64,000 bases of DNA from Homoserinibacter sp. YIM 151385 (lineage in GTDB: Bacteria > Actinomycetota > Actinomycetes > Actinomycetales > Microbacteriaceae): contig NZ_CP115175.1 of assembly GCF_027912415.1 (NCBI RefSeq), positions 1,736,001-1,800,000 on the forward strand, given 5' to 3'. Positions within the stretch are counted from its first letter, which is position 1, and the number at the start of each line of letters is the position of its first letter. The translations under genes were made by a program, and so were the position numbers. The notes below the pieces were generated by a model. It was not told the origin of the DNA, made no database searches, and was given only the letters and a program-made list of their open reading frames with translations. Below, in pieces: positions 43,797 to 53,263 of the stretch.

Positions 43797-45259
43797 CCGA
43801 GGTCGTGATGGGCGTCGACAGCTCGACGCAGTCCTCGACGGTCGAGCTCCGCGAGCTCGCGACGGGCGCGCTCGTCGCGACCGGCCGCGCGCCGCACCCC
43901 GTGACCCACCCGCCCGTGAGCGAGCAGGACCCCGAGGCGTGGTGGCAGGCGCTCGTCGCCGCGAGCCGCCAGGCGCTCGAGGCGGCCGGCCGCCCCGTGC
44001 GGGTGCGCGGCATCAGCGTCGGCGCCCAGTGCCACGGCCTCGTCGCGACGGATGCCGCCGGCGCCGTCATCCGCCCCGCGAAGCTCTGGAACGACACCAC
44101 CTCCGGCCCGCAGGCGGCCGCCGCCCTCGAGCGCCACCCCGCCGCCTGGTGGGCGCAGGAGCTCGGCGTCGTCCCCTCCGCGGCCCTCACGATCACGAAG
44201 CTCGCCTGGCTGGCCGAGCACGAGCCGGCGTCGCTGGCCCGCATCCGCCGCCTCTCGGTGCCCCACGACTGGATCACGACCCGGCTCACGGCACGCCACG
44301 TCACCGACCGTTCCGACGCCTCCGGCACCGGCTACTTCCAGGCGACGACGCATCGCTGGCGCCCCGAGCTGATCGCCGAGGTCGCGGGCGAGGGCGACTG
44401 GGCGAGCATGCTGCCCGAGGTCCTCGGCCCCGACGAGGCCGCCGGCACGATCACGGCGGAGGCCGCGGCCGAGCTCGGCGTCGACGCCGACGCGCTCGTC
44501 GGCGCGGGCGGCGGCGACCAGCACCTCGCGGCGCAGGGCATCGGACTCCTCGAGGGCGAGATGGCGTACAGCCTCGGCACCTCGGGCGTCGTCTTCGCGA
44601 CGAGCGCGGCGCCGGTCCACGACCTCTCGGGCGAGATCGACGGCGTCGCGAACACGACCGGCGGCTACCTCCCGCTCGTCTGCACGCTCAACGCCGCGAA
44701 GGTCACGGACGCCGCGGCCCGCCTCCTCGGCGTCGACCACGCGGAGCTGAGCCGCCTCGCGCTCGCGGCGCCGACCGCCCCCGACCGTCCCGTCATGGCC
44801 GCCTACCTCGACGGCGAGCGCTCCCCGCGCATGCCGTGGGCGCGCGGCATCCTCGCCGGCATCTCGACCGGGATCACCCGCGAGCAGCTCGCGCTCGCCG
44901 CCTACGAGGGCGTCGTCCTCGGGCTCGAGCGCGGCGCCCGCCGCATGGCCGAGTTCGGGGTCCCCGCCTCGGGCCGCGCGATCCTCATCGGGGGCGGCGC
45001 GAAGTCGGAGGCCTACCGCCGCATCGTCGCCGACCTCTCCGGTCGCGAGGCGCACACGGTGGATGCCGCGGAGGCGACCGCGCGCGGCGCCGCCGTGCAG
45101 GCCGCCGCCGTCGTCCGCGGCGAGACCGTCGCGGCCCTCACCGCCGAGTGGGCGCCCGCGACGACCTCCATCACGACCCCCGAGCACGATCGCGGCGGCG
45201 AGCTGCTCGAGCGCTACGACCGGCTCGCCCGGGTGCAGGCCGAGGGGAGGACCTTCTGA
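43793..45259 (+). CDS. FGGY-family carbohydrate kinase (xylulokinase-like)
   Basis: 488 residues, two actin-like ATPase domains. N-terminal MGVDSSTQSSTVEL phosphate loop, ISVGAQCHGLV, KLWNDTTS, VPHDWITTRLTARHVTDRSDASGTGYF and C-terminal LIGGGAKSEAYRRIVADL all match xylulokinase. It phosphorylates the ketose delivered by the dehydrogenase; D-xylulose is the default guess, but related kinases act on other ketoses. ATG 43793 overlaps the SIS gene by 4 nt. Confidence 0.9.
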   Translation: MTEVVMGVDSSTQSSTVELRELATGALVATGRAPHPVTHPPVSEQDPEAWWQALVAASRQALEAAGRPVRVRGISVGAQCHGLVATDAAGAVIRPAKLWNDTTSGPQAAAALERHPAAWWAQELGVVPSAALTITKLAWLAEHEPASLARIRRLSVPHDWITTRLTARHVTDRSDASGTGYFQATTHRWRPELIAEVAGEGDWASMLPEVLGPDEAAGTITAEAAAELGVDADALVGAGGGDQHLAAQGIGLLEGEMAYSLGTSGVVFATSAAPVHDLSGEIDGVANTTGGYLPLVCTLNAAKVTDAAARLLGVDHAELSRLALAAPTAPDRPVMAAYLDGERSPRMPWARGILAGISTGITREQLALAAYEGVVLGLERGARRMAEFGVPASGRAILIGGGAKSEAYRRIVADLSGREAHTVDAAEATARGAAVQAAAVVRGETVAALTAEWAPATTSITTPEHDRGGELLERYDRLARVQAEGRTF

Positions 45260-45933
45260 TGCTCTACCTCGACAGCGCCGACGCCTCGCAGGTCCTGCCG
45301 CTCCTCGGCACCGGCCTCTACGCCGGCGTCACGACGAACCCGCTCATCCTCGACCGCGCCGGGCTCTCGGCGCGCGACCTCCCCAAGCTCCACGCCCGAC
45401 TCCGCGACGCCGGCTGCCGCCGCTTCTTCGCACAGGCGACTGGCGAGGATGCGGGCGCGCTCCGCGAGACCTCGGCCCGCATCGCGGAGCTCGGCGACGA
45501 GGTCGTGGTGAAGCTCGTCGCGAGCGAGCCCGGCCTCCAGGTCGCCCGCGAGCTCGCCGACGCCGGCCGCGAGGTCCTCGTCACCGCGATCTACCACCCG
45601 TCGCAGATGCTGCTCGCCGAGGCCGCGGGCGCCCGCTGGGTCGCCCCCTATGTCGGCCGTGCGACGAGCGCCGGCCGCGACGGCATCCAGCTCGTCCGCG
45701 GACTCGCCGCGGCCGCAGGTCCCCAGGCGCCCCGCATCCTCTCCGCCAGCCTGCGCAGCGTCGACCAGCTCGCCGAGGTGGCCGCCGCCGGCGCCCACGA
45801 CCACACCGTCTCGATCGACATCGCCCGCGCGATGCTCGCCGACGAGCTGACCGTCCAGGCCGCCGCCGACTTCGAGACCATCGCGCAGGGCGCAGAGCCC
45901 GGCACCCCGACCCCCCAGGAGACGAGAGCATGA
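45259..45933 (+). CDS. Transaldolase / fructose-6-phosphate aldolase-like protein
   Basis: 224 residues, the small TalC/FSA subfamily rather than the 320-residue transaldolases. MLYLDSADASQV, GVTTNPLIL (23-31) and the Schiff-base lysine Lys85 in VVVKLVAS are present, with AIYHPSQMLLA and PYVGRA downstream. It could cleave a ketose phosphate to glyceraldehyde-3-phosphate plus dihydroxyacetone or a related fragment. ATG 45259 shares one base with the kinase stop. Confidence 0.88.
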   Translation: MLYLDSADASQVLPLLGTGLYAGVTTNPLILDRAGLSARDLPKLHARLRDAGCRRFFAQATGEDAGALRETSARIAELGDEVVVKLVASEPGLQVARELADAGREVLVTAIYHPSQMLLAEAAGARWVAPYVGRATSAGRDGIQLVRGLAAAAGPQAPRILSASLRSVDQLAEVAAAGAHDHTVSIDIARAMLADELTVQAAADFETIAQGAEPGTPTPQETRA

Positions 45934-46997
45934 GCGAGATCCCCGCCACCATGTCCGCGAGCGTGCTGCGGAAGATCCACGACATCGCGATCGAGGAGCG
46001 CCCCACGCCGACCCCGGCCGCGGACGAGGTCCTCATCGAGGTCGCGAGCGTCGGCGTCTGCGGCTCGGACGTCCACTACTACGCGCACGGCCGCATCGGC
46101 GACTACGTCGTCGAGCAGCCCATCGTCCTCGGCCACGAGCTCAGCGGCCGCATCGTCGCGGTCGGCGCCGATGTCGACCCCGCCCGCGTCGGCCGGCGCG
46201 TTGCCGTCGAGCCGCAGCGCGCCTGCCGCGTCTGCGACTTCTGCAAGGCCGGCGACTACAACCTCTGCCCGCACATGGAGTTCTACGCGACGCCGCCCAT
46301 CGACGGCGCCTTCTGCGGCTACGTCACCATCCAGGACGACTTCGCCTTCGACCTCCCCGACACGATCAGCGACCACGCCGGCGCCCTGCTCGAGCCGCTC
46401 TCGGTCGGCATCGCCGCCGCGCAGAAGGGCGGCATCAAGGTCGGCGACCGCGTCCTCATCGCCGGCGGCGGCCCCATCGGCATCATCGCCGCGCAGGTCG
46501 CGAAGGCCTTCGGCGCGATCGAGGTCGTCGTCTCCGACATCAACCCGGCCCGCCGGGAGCTCGCCGAGCGGTACGGGGTGACCCGCACGATCGACCCGAC
46601 GCAGGAGTCGCTCGACGGCCTCGACGCCCACGTCTTCATCGACGCCTCGGGCGCGACCCCGGCCATCACCGCCGGCATCCGCGCGACCCGCCCCGGCGGC
46701 ACCGTCGTCCTCGTCGGCTCGGCGGACGAGATCCCGCTCTCCGTCCCGGACGTCGCGATGCGCGAGCTCAACGTGACCGGCATCTTCCGCTACACCGGCA
46801 CCTGGCCGATCGCGATCGCGCTCGTCGAGTCCGGCCAGGTCGAGCTCGACTCCCTCGTCACCCACGTCTTCGGCCTCGAGCAGGTCGAGGAGGCGCTCTC
46901 CGGCGACGGCGCGCTCGACAGCCTCAAGCGCATCGTCGTCCCCGGCACCGCCCGCATCGACGACCCGGTCGCCGCCGCGCGAGGGGGTGTCGCGTGA
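45930..46997 (+). CDS. Zinc-dependent polyol dehydrogenase (sorbitol/xylitol dehydrogenase-like)
   Basis: 355 residues of the medium-chain dehydrogenase family. Catalytic zinc ligands Cys44 (GVCGSD) and His69-Glu70 (LGHEL); structural-zinc cysteines 99, 102, 105 and 113. Rossmann motif GGGPIGIIAA follows at about 168. SVGVCGSDVHYYAHGRIGDYVV is typical of sorbitol/xylitol dehydrogenases. It would oxidise an imported polyol to the ketose used by the FGGY kinase. ATG 45930 overlaps the aldolase stop by 4 nt. Confidence 0.92.
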   Translation: MSEIPATMSASVLRKIHDIAIEERPTPTPAADEVLIEVASVGVCGSDVHYYAHGRIGDYVVEQPIVLGHELSGRIVAVGADVDPARVGRRVAVEPQRACRVCDFCKAGDYNLCPHMEFYATPPIDGAFCGYVTIQDDFAFDLPDTISDHAGALLEPLSVGIAAAQKGGIKVGDRVLIAGGGPIGIIAAQVAKAFGAIEVVVSDINPARRELAERYGVTRTIDPTQESLDGLDAHVFIDASGATPAITAGIRATRPGGTVVLVGSADEIPLSVPDVAMRELNVTGIFRYTGTWPIAIALVESGQVELDSLVTHVFGLEQVEEALSGDGALDSLKRIVVPGTARIDDPVAAARGGVA

Positions 46998-48493
46998 CCG
47001 AGCCCCGCCTCTCCATCCGCGGCGTCGCGAAGTCCTTCCCCGGCGTCAAGGCGCTCGAGGAGGTCTCCTTCGACGTCCGCCCCGGCACCGTCCACGCCGT
47101 CTGCGGCGAGAACGGCGCCGGCAAGTCGACGCTCATGAAGATCATCAACGGGATCTACCAGCCGGATGCCGGCGAGCTCCGCGTCGACGGCGAGCCGATC
47201 AAGGTGCGCAACCCCATCGAGGCGCGTGCGCACGGCATCGCGATGATCTCGCAGGAGCTCAACTACGTCCCCGACATGACGATCGCCGAGTCCTTCTTCA
47301 TGGGCCGGCTGCCGCACAAGGCCGGCAAGGTCGACTGGCGCTTCATCAAGAAGGAGGCCGCCCGCATCCTGCGCGAGGAGGGCCTCGACTACTCGGTCTC
47401 GCGCCGGCTCGGGAGCCTCACGGTCTCCGAGGTGCAGATGCTCGAGATCCTGCGCTCCGTGTACCACTCGGCCGACATCCTCATCATGGACGAGCCGACC
47501 TCCGCGATCGCCCACCGCGAGGTGGAGTCGCTCTTCGCGAAGATCCGCGTGCTGCGCGAGCAGGGCAAGTCGATCATCTACATCTCGCACAAGATGGACG
47601 AGGTCTTCGAGCTCGCCGACGACGTGACCGTGCTCCGCGACGGCTCCGTCGTGAGCAGCCAGGCGGCCTCCGAGATCACGCCCTCGCAGGTCATCGCCGA
47701 GATGGTCGGCCGCGACCTCGATCACCAGTCGTACCCGAAGGAGCGCGTCGAGATCGGCGAGACCGTCCTCGAGGCGAAGGGGCTCGCACGCGAGCTCACC
47801 TTCGAGGACATCTCCCTGCGCGTCCGCAAGGGCGAGATCGTGGGGCTCGCGGGCCTCATCGGCGCCGGCCGCAGCGAGGTCGTCCGCTCGATCTTCGGAC
47901 TCGACAAGCTGGATGCCGGGACGGTCGAGGTGGAGGGCCGCGAGGTCCGCATCTCCTCCCCGAAGAAGGCGCTCGCCGAGGGCATCGCGATGCTCTCCGA
48001 GGACCGCCGGCTCGTCGGCATCATCCCCGAGCTGAGCATCAAGAAGAACGCGACGCTCGCGAGCCTCAAGAAGGTCATCCGCGGCGGATTCACCCGCCGC
48101 CGGACCGAGCAGCGGCTCGTCGACGAGTACTTCACGCGCATGAACGTCAAGGCGCCGAGCACCGAGACGCTCATCCAGTCGCTGTCGGGCGGCAACCAGC
48201 AGAAGGTGCTGCTCGCCCGCTGGCTGATCGCCGAGCCGAAGGTGCTGCTCCTCGACGAGCCCACGCGCGGCATCGACGTCGGCGCGAAGTTCGAGATCTA
48301 CAAGATCATGACGCAGCTCGCGTCGCAGGGCCGCGGGATCCTCATGATCTCCTCCGAGCTCCCCGAGCTCATCGGCATGTGCGACCGCATCTACGTCATG
48401 TCGGCGGGACGCATCACCGCCGAGCTGTCTCCCGAGCAGTACTCGCAGGAGACGATCCTCACGCACGCCATGAACGAGATCGAGGTTGGTTGA
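46994..48493 (+). CDS. Sugar ABC transporter ATP-binding protein (RbsA-like, double domain)
   Basis: 499 residues with two ABC domains. First domain: Walker A GENGAGKST (38-46), signature region LTVSEVQMLEI and Walker B ILIMDEPTSAI. Second domain: degenerate Walker A GLIGAGRSE (about 287-295), LSGGNQQKV and LLLDEPTRGID, the normal pattern for CUT2 ATPases such as RbsA, XylG and AraG. Drives import through the permease that starts 2 nt downstream. GTG 46994 overlaps the dehydrogenase stop by 4 nt. Confidence 0.94.
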   Translation: MTEPRLSIRGVAKSFPGVKALEEVSFDVRPGTVHAVCGENGAGKSTLMKIINGIYQPDAGELRVDGEPIKVRNPIEARAHGIAMISQELNYVPDMTIAESFFMGRLPHKAGKVDWRFIKKEAARILREEGLDYSVSRRLGSLTVSEVQMLEILRSVYHSADILIMDEPTSAIAHREVESLFAKIRVLREQGKSIIYISHKMDEVFELADDVTVLRDGSVVSSQAASEITPSQVIAEMVGRDLDHQSYPKERVEIGETVLEAKGLARELTFEDISLRVRKGEIVGLAGLIGAGRSEVVRSIFGLDKLDAGTVEVEGREVRISSPKKALAEGIAMLSEDRRLVGIIPELSIKKNATLASLKKVIRGGFTRRRTEQRLVDEYFTRMNVKAPSTETLIQSLSGGNQQKVLLARWLIAEPKVLLLDEPTRGIDVGAKFEIYKIMTQLASQGRGILMISSELPELIGMCDRIYVMSAGRITAELSPEQYSQETILTHAMNEIEVG

Positions 48494-48495
48494 CC

Positions 48496-49551
48496 ATGCT
48501 GGCGAAACTCAAGGGCCTGGACACCGGCCGCTACTCCATCTTCCTGATCCTCGCGGCGGTGGTGATCATCGCGAGCTTCCTGAGCCCCAACTTCATGACG
48601 GGGAACAACATCACGAACGTCCTCCGCCAGGTCGCGGTGATCACGATCCTCGCCTACGGCGCGATGACGCTCATCATCGGCGGCATGATCGACCTCTCCG
48701 CGGGTGCCGTCATGGCCTTCGCGGGCGTCGTCTCCGTGCTCGTCTACAAGGACACCGGCAGCATGGCCCTCGCCATCGCGGCCGCCCTCGTCGTCGGCGT
48801 CGCCTGCAACCTCGCGAACGCCTTCCTCGTCGCGACCCTCAAGACGCCGGCGTTCATCGTGACGCTCGGCATGATGCTCGTCGCGAGAGGCGCGGTCCTC
48901 GAGCTCACCCAGGGCCAGAACGTCCTGCAGCTGGGGGACTTCGTGGAGATCGGGCAGGGCTCGCTCGGGCCCGTCCCCCTCCCGACCCTGTTCCTCGTGC
49001 TCATCACGATCGTCGTCTGGTACCTCATGACCCAGACCCGCTACGGCCGCTCGCTCTACGCGGTCGGCGGCAACGAGGAGGCGGCGCGTGCGGCGGGCAT
49101 CGCCGTCGCCAAGGTCAAGTACCAGGCCTTCGTCGTCAACGGCCTCCTGGTCGGCTTCGCGGGCGTGCTCTTCATGGCGCGCGTCAACGCCGGCCTCCCG
49201 AACGCGGGCGTCGGCTACGAGCTCCAGGCGATCACCGCCCCCATCATCGGCGGCACGAGCTTCTCGGGCGGCGTCGGCACCACCGCCGGCACCCTCGCGG
49301 GCGCGCTCATCGTCGGCGTGCTCGGCAACATCATGAACCTGACGGGCGTCGGCTCCTACATCCAGCAGATCGTCATGGGCCTCATCATCGCCGCCGCCGT
49401 CGCCTACGACGTGTGGTCGAAGCGCGGCAAGAAGCGCACCGTCATCCTCAAGCCCCGCCAGGACAAGACCGCCACGACCGACGCCGGCACCTCGGCGCCC
49501 GGGGCGGCGACGCCTGAGGGGGTGAGCTCGTCGAAGTCCGCCGAGTCCTGA
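48496..49551 (+). CDS. Sugar ABC transporter permease (RbsC-like)
   Basis: 351 residues, about ten hydrophobic segments. CUT2 permease markers: TILAYGAMTLIIGGMIDLSAG, FIVTLGMMLVARG, YAVGGNEEAARAAGI and APIIGGTSFSGGVGT. The final 40 residues are a hydrophilic Lys/Thr/Ser/Pro-rich cytoplasmic tail longer than usual. Acts with the RbsA-like ATPase and the lipoprotein encoded next. Confidence 0.93.
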   Translation: MLAKLKGLDTGRYSIFLILAAVVIIASFLSPNFMTGNNITNVLRQVAVITILAYGAMTLIIGGMIDLSAGAVMAFAGVVSVLVYKDTGSMALAIAAALVVGVACNLANAFLVATLKTPAFIVTLGMMLVARGAVLELTQGQNVLQLGDFVEIGQGSLGPVPLPTLFLVLITIVVWYLMTQTRYGRSLYAVGGNEEAARAAGIAVAKVKYQAFVVNGLLVGFAGVLFMARVNAGLPNAGVGYELQAITAPIIGGTSFSGGVGTTAGTLAGALIVGVLGNIMNLTGVGSYIQQIVMGLIIAAAVAYDVWSKRGKKRTVILKPRQDKTATTDAGTSAPGAATPEGVSSSKSAES

Positions 49552-49610
49552 ACCCGACCCACCGACCCCGCACCACCACCCGCACCGCACATTCCTCGAA
49601 GGAGAAGAAC

Positions 49611-50588
49611 GTGAAGCACCTCACCCGCAAGATCCTGACCCTCGGCATCGCCGCGGCGACCGTCACCGCCCTCGGCGGCTGCTCGACCGCAGCCGGCGGC
49701 GGAGACGGCGACGGCTACCGCGTCGCCTACATCGCCCGCGCGCAGGTCGACTCGTTCGCCGCCTGGCTCGCGAACGAGATGAAGGCCGAGGCCGAGAACT
49801 ACGACGACATCACCCTCGAGGTCTTCGACGGCCAGGCCAACGACGAGATCGAGAACACCCAGATCGAGAACGCGATCGCCAACGGCTTCGACGCGATCAT
49901 CATCCAGGCCAACAACGGCGAGGCGCAGCGCCCGTACATCGAGCAGGCCGTCCAGGCGGGCATCGTCACCATCACGACGAACCCCCGCGTCGAGGACATC
50001 GAGGGCGCCAACTCGGTCGACGCGAGCCCCTACGACCAGGGTGCGGGCGTCGCGCAGCTCGGCGTCGAGCAGATCCCCGAGAACGCGAAGGTCGTGGTCC
50101 TCAACGGCCCCGGCGGCAACTTCCACTCGACGGAGCGCCGCAACGCCTGGCAGGCCGAGTTCTTCGACAAGCGCCCCGACGTCGAGATCGTCGCGGAGGA
50201 CATCGCGAACTGGAACAAGGACGAGGCCCTCACCCTCATGGAGGACTGGGTGCTCGCCAACGGGAAGGTCGACGCGATCATCTCGATGAACGACAACATG
50301 GCCGCGGGCGCGCTCGAGGCCGTGAAGGGCAACGCCGACTTCGCCGACGTCCTCGCCTACGGCGTCGACGGCACCCCCGAGGCGACCCTCCTCATCCAGG
50401 ACGGCACCATGACGGCCACCACGCTCCAGAACGCGCAGGAGCTCGCCGAGCTCAACATGAAGGCGGTCCACGACCTCCTCACGGGCGCGGAGGACTCGGT
50501 GAACGTCGACATCGGCAACCCCGTCATCACCAAGGAGAACGCCGCCGAGTACGTCGAGCTGTACACGGAGGCCGGCCTCATCAAGTAG
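49611..50588 (+). CDS. Sugar ABC transporter substrate-binding lipoprotein (RbsB-like)
   Basis: 325 residues. Signal peptide with lipobox LGGC (Cys24). Periplasmic-binding-protein type 1 fold of the ribose/xylose group: VAYIARAQVDSFAAWLANEM, GFDAIIIQANNGEA, VNVDIGNPVITKENA. GTG 49611 has AAGGAG 6 nt upstream, one of the best RBSs here, matching the need for excess binding protein. A strong terminator-like hairpin follows. The ligand should be the polyol or sugar the island degrades. Confidence 0.93.
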   Translation: MKHLTRKILTLGIAAATVTALGGCSTAAGGGDGDGYRVAYIARAQVDSFAAWLANEMKAEAENYDDITLEVFDGQANDEIENTQIENAIANGFDAIIIQANNGEAQRPYIEQAVQAGIVTITTNPRVEDIEGANSVDASPYDQGAGVAQLGVEQIPENAKVVVLNGPGGNFHSTERRNAWQAEFFDKRPDVEIVAEDIANWNKDEALTLMEDWVLANGKVDAIISMNDNMAAGALEAVKGNADFADVLAYGVDGTPEATLLIQDGTMTATTLQNAQELAELNMKAVHDLLTGAEDSVNVDIGNPVITKENAAEYVELYTEAGLIK

Positions 50589-50605
50589 TCGGCACCCGCC
50601 GACGC

Positions 50606-50638
50606 GACGGGGGACGGGCGCTGCGCCCGTCCCCCGTC
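50606..50638 (+). terminator. Hairpin terminator after the binding-protein gene
   Basis: 15-bp perfect arms GACGGGGGACGGGCG (50606-50620) and complement (50624-50638) with a CTG loop, in the 101-nt gap before the SDR gene. It may end the operon or dampen read-through to the SDR. Confidence 0.8.
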
Positions 50639-50689
50639 CGCATCCCGCACGACCCGCACGACCCGCACCCAGATCTCAGGAGACCCCAC

Positions 50690-51457
50690 GTGACCGTCAT
50701 CGACCGCTTCGACCTCACCGGGCGCACCGCCCTCGTCACGGGCGCCACCCGCGGCCTCGGCCGCGCCTTCGCGACCGCCCTCGCCGAGGCCGGCGCCGAC
50801 ATCGTCGTCCACGGACGCGATGCCGCCGCCGCCGAGGAGGTCGCGGCCGAGCTGCGCGCCCTCGGCCGCCAGGCGCATGTCGTCATCGGCGACCTCACGA
50901 GCGCCGAGGGCGCCGAGGCCGTCGTCGCCGAGGCGACCGCCGCCGCGGGCGAGGTCGACATCCTCGTCAACAACGCCGGCGCCTGCATCCACCGCCCCGC
51001 CCTCGAGGTGACCGACGAGGAGTGGGCGCACGTCATGGACACCAACGTGACCGCGCTCTGGCGGATGTCGCAGGCCGTGGGCCGCCAGATGGTGGGCCGG
51101 CAGGCGGGCGTCATCGTCAACGTCGGCTCGATCTCGGCGCAGATCGTCAACCGCCCCCAGCACCAGCCGGCCTACAACGCCTCGAAGGCGGCCGTGCACC
51201 AGCTCACGAAGTCGCTCGCGGCCGAGTGGGGCACCCAGGGCGTGCGCGTCAACGCGATCGCCCCCGGCTACATCAAGACCGACATGTCGCCCGTCGACGA
51301 GCCCGCCTACCGCCGCATGTGGATCGAGGACTCGGCCATGCAGCGCTACGCGACCCCCGACGAGCTCGGCGGCGCGATGGTGTTCCTCGCCTCCGACGCC
51401 TCGAGCTTCGTGACGGGCTCGGTGCTCGTCATCGACGGCGGGTACACCCTCTACTGA
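50690..51457 (+). CDS. Short-chain dehydrogenase/reductase
   Basis: 255 residues, classical SDR. Cofactor loop TGATRGLG (17-24), NNAG (94-97), catalytic Ser in GSISA (147/149), Tyr162 and Lys166 in YNASK, and the C-terminal SSFVTGSVLVIDGGY. Closest in style to sugar/polyol or gluconate-type dehydrogenases. GTG 50690 with AGGAGA 7-8 nt upstream. Last gene of the island, separated from the transporter by a hairpin. It may oxidise an alternative polyol stereoisomer or reduce the ketose. Confidence 0.9.
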   Translation: MTVIDRFDLTGRTALVTGATRGLGRAFATALAEAGADIVVHGRDAAAAEEVAAELRALGRQAHVVIGDLTSAEGAEAVVAEATAAAGEVDILVNNAGACIHRPALEVTDEEWAHVMDTNVTALWRMSQAVGRQMVGRQAGVIVNVGSISAQIVNRPQHQPAYNASKAAVHQLTKSLAAEWGTQGVRVNAIAPGYIKTDMSPVDEPAYRRMWIEDSAMQRYATPDELGGAMVFLASDASSFVTGSVLVIDGGYTLY

Positions 51458-51466
51458 CCCCCCCCT

Positions 51467-51522
51467 GTGCATTTCTCCGCACTCGCACCGCGGATCCTCG
51501 CGGCGAGTGCGGAGAAATGCAC
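51467..51522. repeat. Long inverted repeat with 20-bp perfect arms at the right edge of the catabolic island
   Basis: GTGCATTTCTCCGCACTCGC (51467-51486) and its exact complement (51503-51522), with a 16-nt loop that is itself nearly palindromic. Lies between converging SDR and menD genes and can terminate both. Shares TGCATTTC with the repeat at 7388-7482. Confidence 0.8.
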
Positions 51523-51577
51523 CTCGCAAGCCACGGGGGCTCGGCGCGCGGCCACGCACCGGGCCCCCGTCGTCAGC

Positions 51578-53263
51578 TCAACGGGCGAGCGGGACCTCGA
51601 GGATGACACGGCCCGGCGTCGCGGTGAGCGCCTGCTCGAGATCGCCCCGGGTGGCGACGAGCCGGTGCTCCCACCCGTAGGCCGCGGCGAGCGACGCGAG
51701 CTCGACCCGCTGCGGCGTGAGCATGACGCGGTCGAAGTGCGCCCGGTCGGCGGACCCCGCGACCTCGAGGCCGTCGAAGATGGTGCCGCCGCCGTCGTTG
51801 CCGACGATGACCTGGATGCGCGGCGAGCGCTCCCCCTCGCCGACGAGCAGCGCGCCGACGTCGTGGAGCAGCGCGAGGTCGCCGAGGAGGACCCGCGTCG
51901 TCCCGCGCGAGGACGCCGCATCCCCCTCCCCCGCATCCTGCGAGGCGAGGGCGATGCCCATGGCCGTCGCGACCGTGCCGTCGATGCCGGCGAGCCCGCG
52001 GTTCGCGTGGACCCGCAGCTTCTTGCCGGGGACCGCCATGTCGGCCTCGCGGATGAGGCGGCTCGCGCCGAGCACGAGCCGGTCGTGCGGCCAGCTCGCC
52101 GCCCAGACCGCCTCGACGAGATCGCGTCGGCTCACCTGCGCACGGAGGTGGGCGAGCTGCTCCTTCGCGAAGGCGGCGCGCTCGCGGTAGTCGGTGCCAA
52201 TGCTCGAGGAGGGCCCGGCCTCGGCGGGATCGCGCTCGAGGAGGGCGCGGGAGGCCTGCACCCATCGGCCGACCCAGGCGCGGGCGGCGCGGGCGCGCTC
52301 CGGCGGGAGCTCCGCATCCGAGACCTCGACGGCGTCGGCAAAGCGCGCGACCGCGTGCCCCGGGTCGTAGCGCTCGACGCCGGGCCGCGTCACGACGATC
52401 GTCTCGACCCCTCGGCGGGCGATGAGGGCCGGCACCTCGCGGCTCAGCGTCGGGTGGCCGAGCACGACGACCCGCTCGACCCGGTCGCCGAAGTTCGCGG
52501 TGCCGAGCAGCCGGCGGTAGGCGACGACGAGGTTGGGGCCGAAGCGCGCGCCGCTCGCGACCTCCGCGATGAGGGGGGCGCCGAGCCGGTGCGCGAGCTC
52601 CTCCGCCTCGGCGCCGGCGCCCGCACCCGCGACGACGACCGTGCCGGGCCCGGGCTCCAGCACGACGGTCTCGCCGGCCGGGGATGCGGGGGCCCACTCC
52701 CCCGGGTCGAGGTCCGGCAGCGAGACGGCGCCCGAGAGCGGCTCCCGGAAGGCGAGGTTGAGGTGCACGGGACCCGTCGTCTCCCCCAGGGCCTCCTCGG
52801 CGAGGGCGGCGGCGAGCTCCGCGATCGGGGTCGCGTCGTCGGGCGCGGGCACGTCGAGTTCGCGCCGCACGGCGCCCGCGAAGATGCCGGGCTGCACCGT
52901 CGTCTGGTTCGAGCCGATGCCGCGCAGCTCCTCCGGCCGATCGGCTGAGAGGACCAGCAGCGGGATGCCGGCGTGCGAGGCCTCCAGGACCGCCGGATGC
53001 AGATTCGCGACCGCCGTGCCCGAGGTCACGACGACCGCCGCGGGCACCCCGGTCTCGACCGCGAGGCCGAGCGCGAGGAAGCCGGCGACGCGCTCGTCGA
53101 TGCGGACGTGAAGCCGCAGCAGCCCCGCCTGCTCGAAGCGCGCGGCCGCCAGCGCGAGCGCCTGCGAGCGGGAGCCGGGGCACACGACGAGATCGCGGAG
53201 GCCGCGGCGGACGAGCTCGCCGAGCAGCGCCGACGCGAGCTCGGAGGCCGGGGATCGGGTCAT
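51578..53263 (-). CDS. menD: 2-succinyl-5-enolpyruvyl-6-hydroxy-3-cyclohexene-1-carboxylate synthase
   Basis: 561 residues. Thiamine-diphosphate enzyme joining isochorismate and 2-oxoglutarate in menaquinone synthesis. [13 protein letters not shown] (28-40), the ThDP-activating Glu57 in [22 protein letters not shown] (80-92) and [19 protein letters not shown] are classic MenD blocks; the C-terminal cofactor region shows [11 protein letters not shown]. Starts at ATG 53263, sharing a base with the stop of the PLDc_N-type gene upstream. Confidence 0.95.
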   Translation of the reverse strand: MTRSPASELASALLGELVRRGLRDLVVCPGSRSQALALAAARFEQAGLLRLHVRIDERVAGFLALGLAVETGVPAAVVVTSGTAVANLHPAVLEASHAGIPLLVLSADRPEELRGIGSNQTTVQPGIFAGAVRRELDVPAPDDATPIAELAAALAEEALGETTGPVHLNLAFREPLSGAVSLPDLDPGEWAPASPAGETVVLEPGPGTVVVAGAGAGAEAEELAHRLGAPLIAEVASGARFGPNLVVAYRRLLGTANFGDRVERVVVLGHPTLSREVPALIARRGVETIVVTRPGVERYDPGHAVARFADAVEVSDAELPPERARAARAWVGRWVQASRALLERDPAEAGPSSSIGTDYRERAAFAKEQLAHLRAQVSRRDLVEAVWAASWPHDRLVLGASRLIREADMAVPGKKLRVHANRGLAGIDGTVATAMGIALASQDAGEGDAASSRGTTRVLLGDLALLHDVGALLVGEGERSPRIQVIVGNDGGGTIFDGLEVAGSADRAHFDRVMLTPQRVELASLAAAYGWEHRLVATRGDLEQALTATPGRVILEVPLAR

